Shown here: in pieces, positions 59,901 through 64,000 of the stretch
How positions within the stretch are numbered: the stretch's first letter is position 1
Layout of the letters: every line of letters starts with the position of its first letter
The notes under the pieces: model-generated
The model's database searches: none
What the model saw: only the letters and a program-made list of their open reading frames with translations
What the model was told of the DNA's origin: nothing
Made by a program: the position numbers and the translations under genes
From: Tomocerus qinae
Lineage: Eukaryota > Arthropoda > Collembola > Entomobryomorpha > Tomoceridae
Assembly (NCBI GenBank): GCA_020055645.1
Contig: CM034546.1
Span: 104,925,812 to 104,989,811, forward strand
Length of the DNA: 64,000 nt
Reading direction: 5' to 3'

Positions 59901-62900
59901 GACATCTTTTTTGTTGTGCCAGGCAATATTATGTGACTCACAATTTTAATTACCAATGTTAATTAAATTTGAATTTTTAATTACAAAATATGTTGTTAAT
60001 AATTGTTAGATTGCTTAATTTCAACTCAGCATTGGCAACGTGAATTTATGCATATGATGCTTTCGATTCTCTATATTTTTATATAAAAAATAGAAAAAGC
60101 GAGAGTCTTTTTGTTGTTGACATAAAAATTAAATGAATCTGTATTGACATATTATTAGTCAATAATCGCTTTAAGTTGATGTTGATGTCGTAATAGTACG
60201 TCTAATCCTTCTTCATTATTAGAGTCAATATTAAAAATTATATATCAAACGGTTTAATGTGCTTCTATTTTTTACCACCTACCTAATTCAGAAAATTCGG
60301 GAATGAAAACCTTGTGAAAGTATAAGTTGGTATTTTAGATTTTGATAATAGTGGTGGAAATACTGACATCTTTTTTGTTGTGCCAGGCAATATTATGTCA
60401 CTCACAATTTTAATTTCCAATGTTGATTAAATTTGAATTTTTAATTACAAAATATGTTGTTAATAATTGTTAGATTCTTTAATTTCAACTCAGCATTGGC
60501 AACGTGAATTTATTTGATTGATGTTTTCGATTTTCTAGATTTTTATATAGGGAATATAGAAAAAGCGAGAGTCTTTTTGTTGTTGCTATAAAAATTAAAT
60601 GAATCAGTATTGACATATTATTAGTCAATAATCGCTTTAAGTTGATGTTGATGTCGTAATAGTACGTCTAATCCTTCTTCATTATTAGAGTCAATATTAA
60701 AAATTATATATCAAACGGTTTAATGTGCTTCTATTTTTTACCACCTACCTAATTCAGAAAATTCGGGAATGAAAACCTTGTGAAAGTATAAGTTGGTATT
60801 TTAGATTTTGATAATGGTGTTGGAAATACAGACATCTTTTTTGTTGTGCCAGGCAATATTATGTAATTCACAATTTTAATTACCAATGTTAATTAAATTT
60901 GAATTTTTAATTACAAAATATGTTGTTAATAATTGTTAGATTGTTTAATTTCAACTCAGCATTGGCAACGTGAATTTATGCATATGATGCTTTCGATTCT
61001 CTATATTTTTATAGGGAATATAGAAAAAGCGAGAGTCTTTTTGTTGTTGACATAAAAATTAAATGAATCAGTATTGACATATTATTAGTCAATAATCGCT
61101 TTAAGTTTATGTTTATGTCGTAATAGTACGTCTAATCCTTCTTCAATATCAGAGTCTATATTAAAAATTATATAAATAATGATTTAATCTGCTTCTACTT
61201 TTTACCACATACCTAATTCAGAAAATTCGGGAATGAAAACCTTGTGAAAGTATAAGTTGGTATTTTAGATTTTGATAATAGTGTTGGAAATACAGACATC
61301 TTTTTTGTTGTGCCAGGCAATATTATGTAATTCACAATTTTAATTACCAATGTTAATTAAATTTGAATTTTTAATTACAAAATATGTTGTTAATAATTGT
61401 TAGATTGTTTAATTTCAACTCAGCATTGGCAACGTGAATTTATGCATATGATGCTTTCGATTCTCTATATTTTTATAGGGAATATAGAAAAAGCGAGAGT
61501 CTTTTTGTTGTTGACATAAAAATTAAATGAATCTGTATTGACAAATAGTTAGTCAATAATCGTTTTAAGTTGATGTTTATGTCGTAATAGTACGTCTAAT
61601 CCTTCTTCATTATTAGAGTCAATATTAAAAATTATATATCAAACGGTTTACTCTGCTTCTATTTGTTACCACCTAACTAATTCAGAAAATTCGGGAATGA
61701 AAACCTTGTGAAAGTATAAGTTGGTATTTTAGATTTTGATAATAGTGGTGGAAATACTGACATCTTTTTTGTTGTGCCAGGCAATATTATGTCACTCACA
61801 ATTTTAATTTCCAATGTTGATTAAATTTGAATTTTTAATTACAAAATATGTTGTTAATAATTGTTAGATTCTTTAATTTCAACTCAGCATTGGCAACGTG
61901 AATTTATGCATATGATGCTTTCGATTCTCTATATTTTTATAGGGAATATAGAAAAAGCGAGAGTGTTTTTGTTGTTGATATAAAAATTGAATGAATCAGT
62001 ATTGACATATTATTAGTCAATAATCGCTTTAAGTTTATGTTTATGTCGTAATAGTACGTCTAATCCTTCTTCAATATCAGAGTCTATATTAAAAATTATA
62101 TAAATAATGATTTAATCTGCTTCTACTTTTTACCACATACCTAATTTAGAAAATTCGGGAATGAAAACCTTGTGAAAGTATAAGTTGGTATTTTAGATTT
62201 GATAATAGTGGTGGAAATACTGACATCTTTTTTGTTGTGCCAGGCAATATTATGTGACTCACAATTTTAATTACCAATGTTAATTAAATTTGAATTTTTA
62301 ATTACAAAATATGTTGTTAATAATTGTTAGATTGCTTAATTTCAACTCAGCATTGGCAACGTGAATTTATGCATATGATGCTTTCGATTCTCTATATTTT
62401 TTAAGGAATATAGAAAAAGCGAGAGTCTTTTTGTTGTTGATATAAAAATTGAATGAATCAGTATTGACATATTATTAGTCAATAATCGCTTTAAGTTTAT
62501 GTTTATGTCGTAATAGTACGTCTAATCCTTCTTCAATATCAGAGTCTATATTAAAAATTATATAAATAATGATTTAATCTGCTTCTACTTTTTACCACAT
62601 ACCTAATTCAGAAAATTCGGGAATGAAAACCTTGTGAAAGTATAAGTTGGTATTTTAGATTTGATAATAGTGGTGGAAATACTGACATCTTTTTTGTTGT
62701 GCCAGGCAATATTATGTGACTCACAATTTTAATTACCAATGTTAATTAAATTTGAATTTTTAAATACAAAATATGTTGTTAATAATTGTTAGATTCTTTA
62801 ATTTCAACTCAGCATTGGCAACATAAATTTATTTGTTTGATGTTTTCGATTTTCTAGATTTTTATATAGAAAATAGAAGAAGCGAGAGTCGTTTTGTTAT

Positions 62901-64000
62901 TGAAATAAAAATTAAATGAATCAGTATTGACATATTATTAGTCACTTCATTATTAGAGTCAATATTAAAAATTATATATATAACGATTTAATCTGCTTCT
63001 ATTTTTTAACACCTACCTAATTCAGAAAATTCGGGAATGAAAACCTTGTGAAAGTATAAGTTGGTATTTTAGATTTTGATAATAGTGGTGGAAATACTGA
63101 CATCTTTTTTGTTGTGCCAGGCAATATTATGTGACTCACAATTTTAATTACCAATGTTAATTAAATTTGAATTTTTAATTACAAAATATGTTGTTAATAA
63201 TTGTTAGATTCTTTAATTTCAACTCAGCATTGGCAACATAAATTTATTTGTTTGATGTTATAGATTTTCTAGATTTTTATATAGAAAATAGAAGAAGCGA
63301 GAGTCTTTTTGTTGTTGAATTAAAAATTAAAAGGAATCAGTATTGACATATTATTAGTCACTTTATTATTAGAGTCAATATTAAAAATTATATATCAAAC
63401 GATTTAATCTGCTTCTATTTTTTAACACCTACCTAATTCAGAAAATTCGGGAATGAAAACCTTGTGAAAGTATAAGTTGGTATTTTAGATTTTGATAATA
63501 GTGGTGGAAATACTGACATCTTTTTTGTTGTGCCAGGCAATATTATGTGACTCACAATTTTAATTACCAATGTTAATTAAATTTGAATTTTTAATTACAA
63601 AATATGTTGTTAATAATTGTTAGATTCTTTAATTTCAACTCAGCATTGGCAACATAAATTTATTTGTATGATGCTTTCGATTTTCTAGATTTTTATATAA
63701 AAAATAGAAAAAGCGAGAGTCTTTTTGTTGTTGCTATAAAAATTAAATGAATCAGTATTGACATATTATTAGTCAATAATCGCTTTAAGTTGATGTTGAT
63801 GTCGTAATAGTACGTCTAATCCTTCTTCAATATCAGAGTCCATATTAAAAATTATATAAATAATGATTTAATCTGCTTCTACTTTTTACCACATACCTAA
63901 TTCAGAAAATTCGGGAATGAAAACCTTGTGAAAGTATAAGTTGGTATTTTAGATTTGATAATAGTGGTGGAAATACTGACATCTTTTTTGTTGTGCCAGG
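53945..64000. repeat. Long satellite array, 413-468 bp unit, about 23 copies, continues beyond window
   Basis: The marker GAAAATTCGGGAATGAAAAC recurs about 23 times. Spacing falls into two classes: about 460-468 bp and about 413-422 bp. Short units lack a 49-bp segment holding 'taagttgatgttgatgtcg' and 'aatagtacgtctaatcc'. Units also differ at linked blocks ('tcaaacggttta' versus 'taaataatgattta' versus 'tataacgattta'; 'gtgaatttatgcatatg' versus 'ataaatttatttgtttg'), and combinations repeat in order. For example, the same long/short succession appears near 54.9, 58.95 and 62.55 kb. There is no coding frame. This is tandem satellite heterochromatin; the array is cut by the window end. Confidence 0.96.

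Noticed and set aside
53945..64000. CENP-B box in the satellite (TTCGGGAATG region)
   Set aside because: The sequence lacks the CENP-B consensus TTCG....A..CGGG; only the TTCGGG string is shared.

Overview
The window is eukaryotic nuclear DNA, most likely from an arthropod (insect or springtail grade). It is AT-rich. Its genes are split by short GT-AG introns, mostly about 60-125 bp. It carries an animal-type fatty acid synthase and a UBE2O-type ubiquitin enzyme, and transposons of the hAT, Tc1/mariner, PIF/Harbinger and P (THAP) types. I cannot fix the species from the sequence.

Layout. Positions 1-21 kb are the gene-rich part. (1) 1-1741: 3' end of a fatty acid synthase (KR end, ACP, thioesterase), + strand. 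(2) 3628-5769: four-exon gene for a secreted protein of unknown family. (3) 6177-7562 and 8384-9641: a tandem pair of paralogous minus-strand genes for Gly/Ala-rich proteins, with matching exon phases. (4) 13397-19801: a 16-exon gene that starts as a UBE2O-like E2/E3 ubiquitin enzyme and continues, inside one uninterrupted exon, into a USP-like cysteine-protease (deubiquitinase-like) domain. (5) 20.3-21.2 kb: coding-like segments I could not assign.

From 21.4 kb the window is almost entirely repeats: a 320-bp satellite (21.4-23.9 kb); foldback and mariner-type elements (24.9-27.6 kb); a perfect 18-bp minisatellite (29.6-30.0 kb); nested elements around a two-gene Harbinger transposon that looks intact (32.8-35.9 kb); a near-perfect hairpin with 474-bp arms (37.2-38.3 kb); 40-bp and 50-bp minisatellites; a P-like THAP element interrupted by a hAT element (42.5-45.3 kb); a 3.4-kb foldback built of 132-bp repeats in opposite orientations (48.7-52.1 kb); and from 53.9 kb to the window end about 23 copies of a 413-468 bp satellite that runs off the edge.

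The ordinary genes show no operon-like cooperation, as expected for an animal. The strongest candidate for something undescribed is the predicted fusion of a ubiquitin-conjugating E2/E3 with a USP-like protease in one polypeptide: a writer and a possible eraser of ubiquitin together. Exon coordinates were inferred by eye from GT/AG signals, reading-frame phase and family conservation. No search or transcript data were available.
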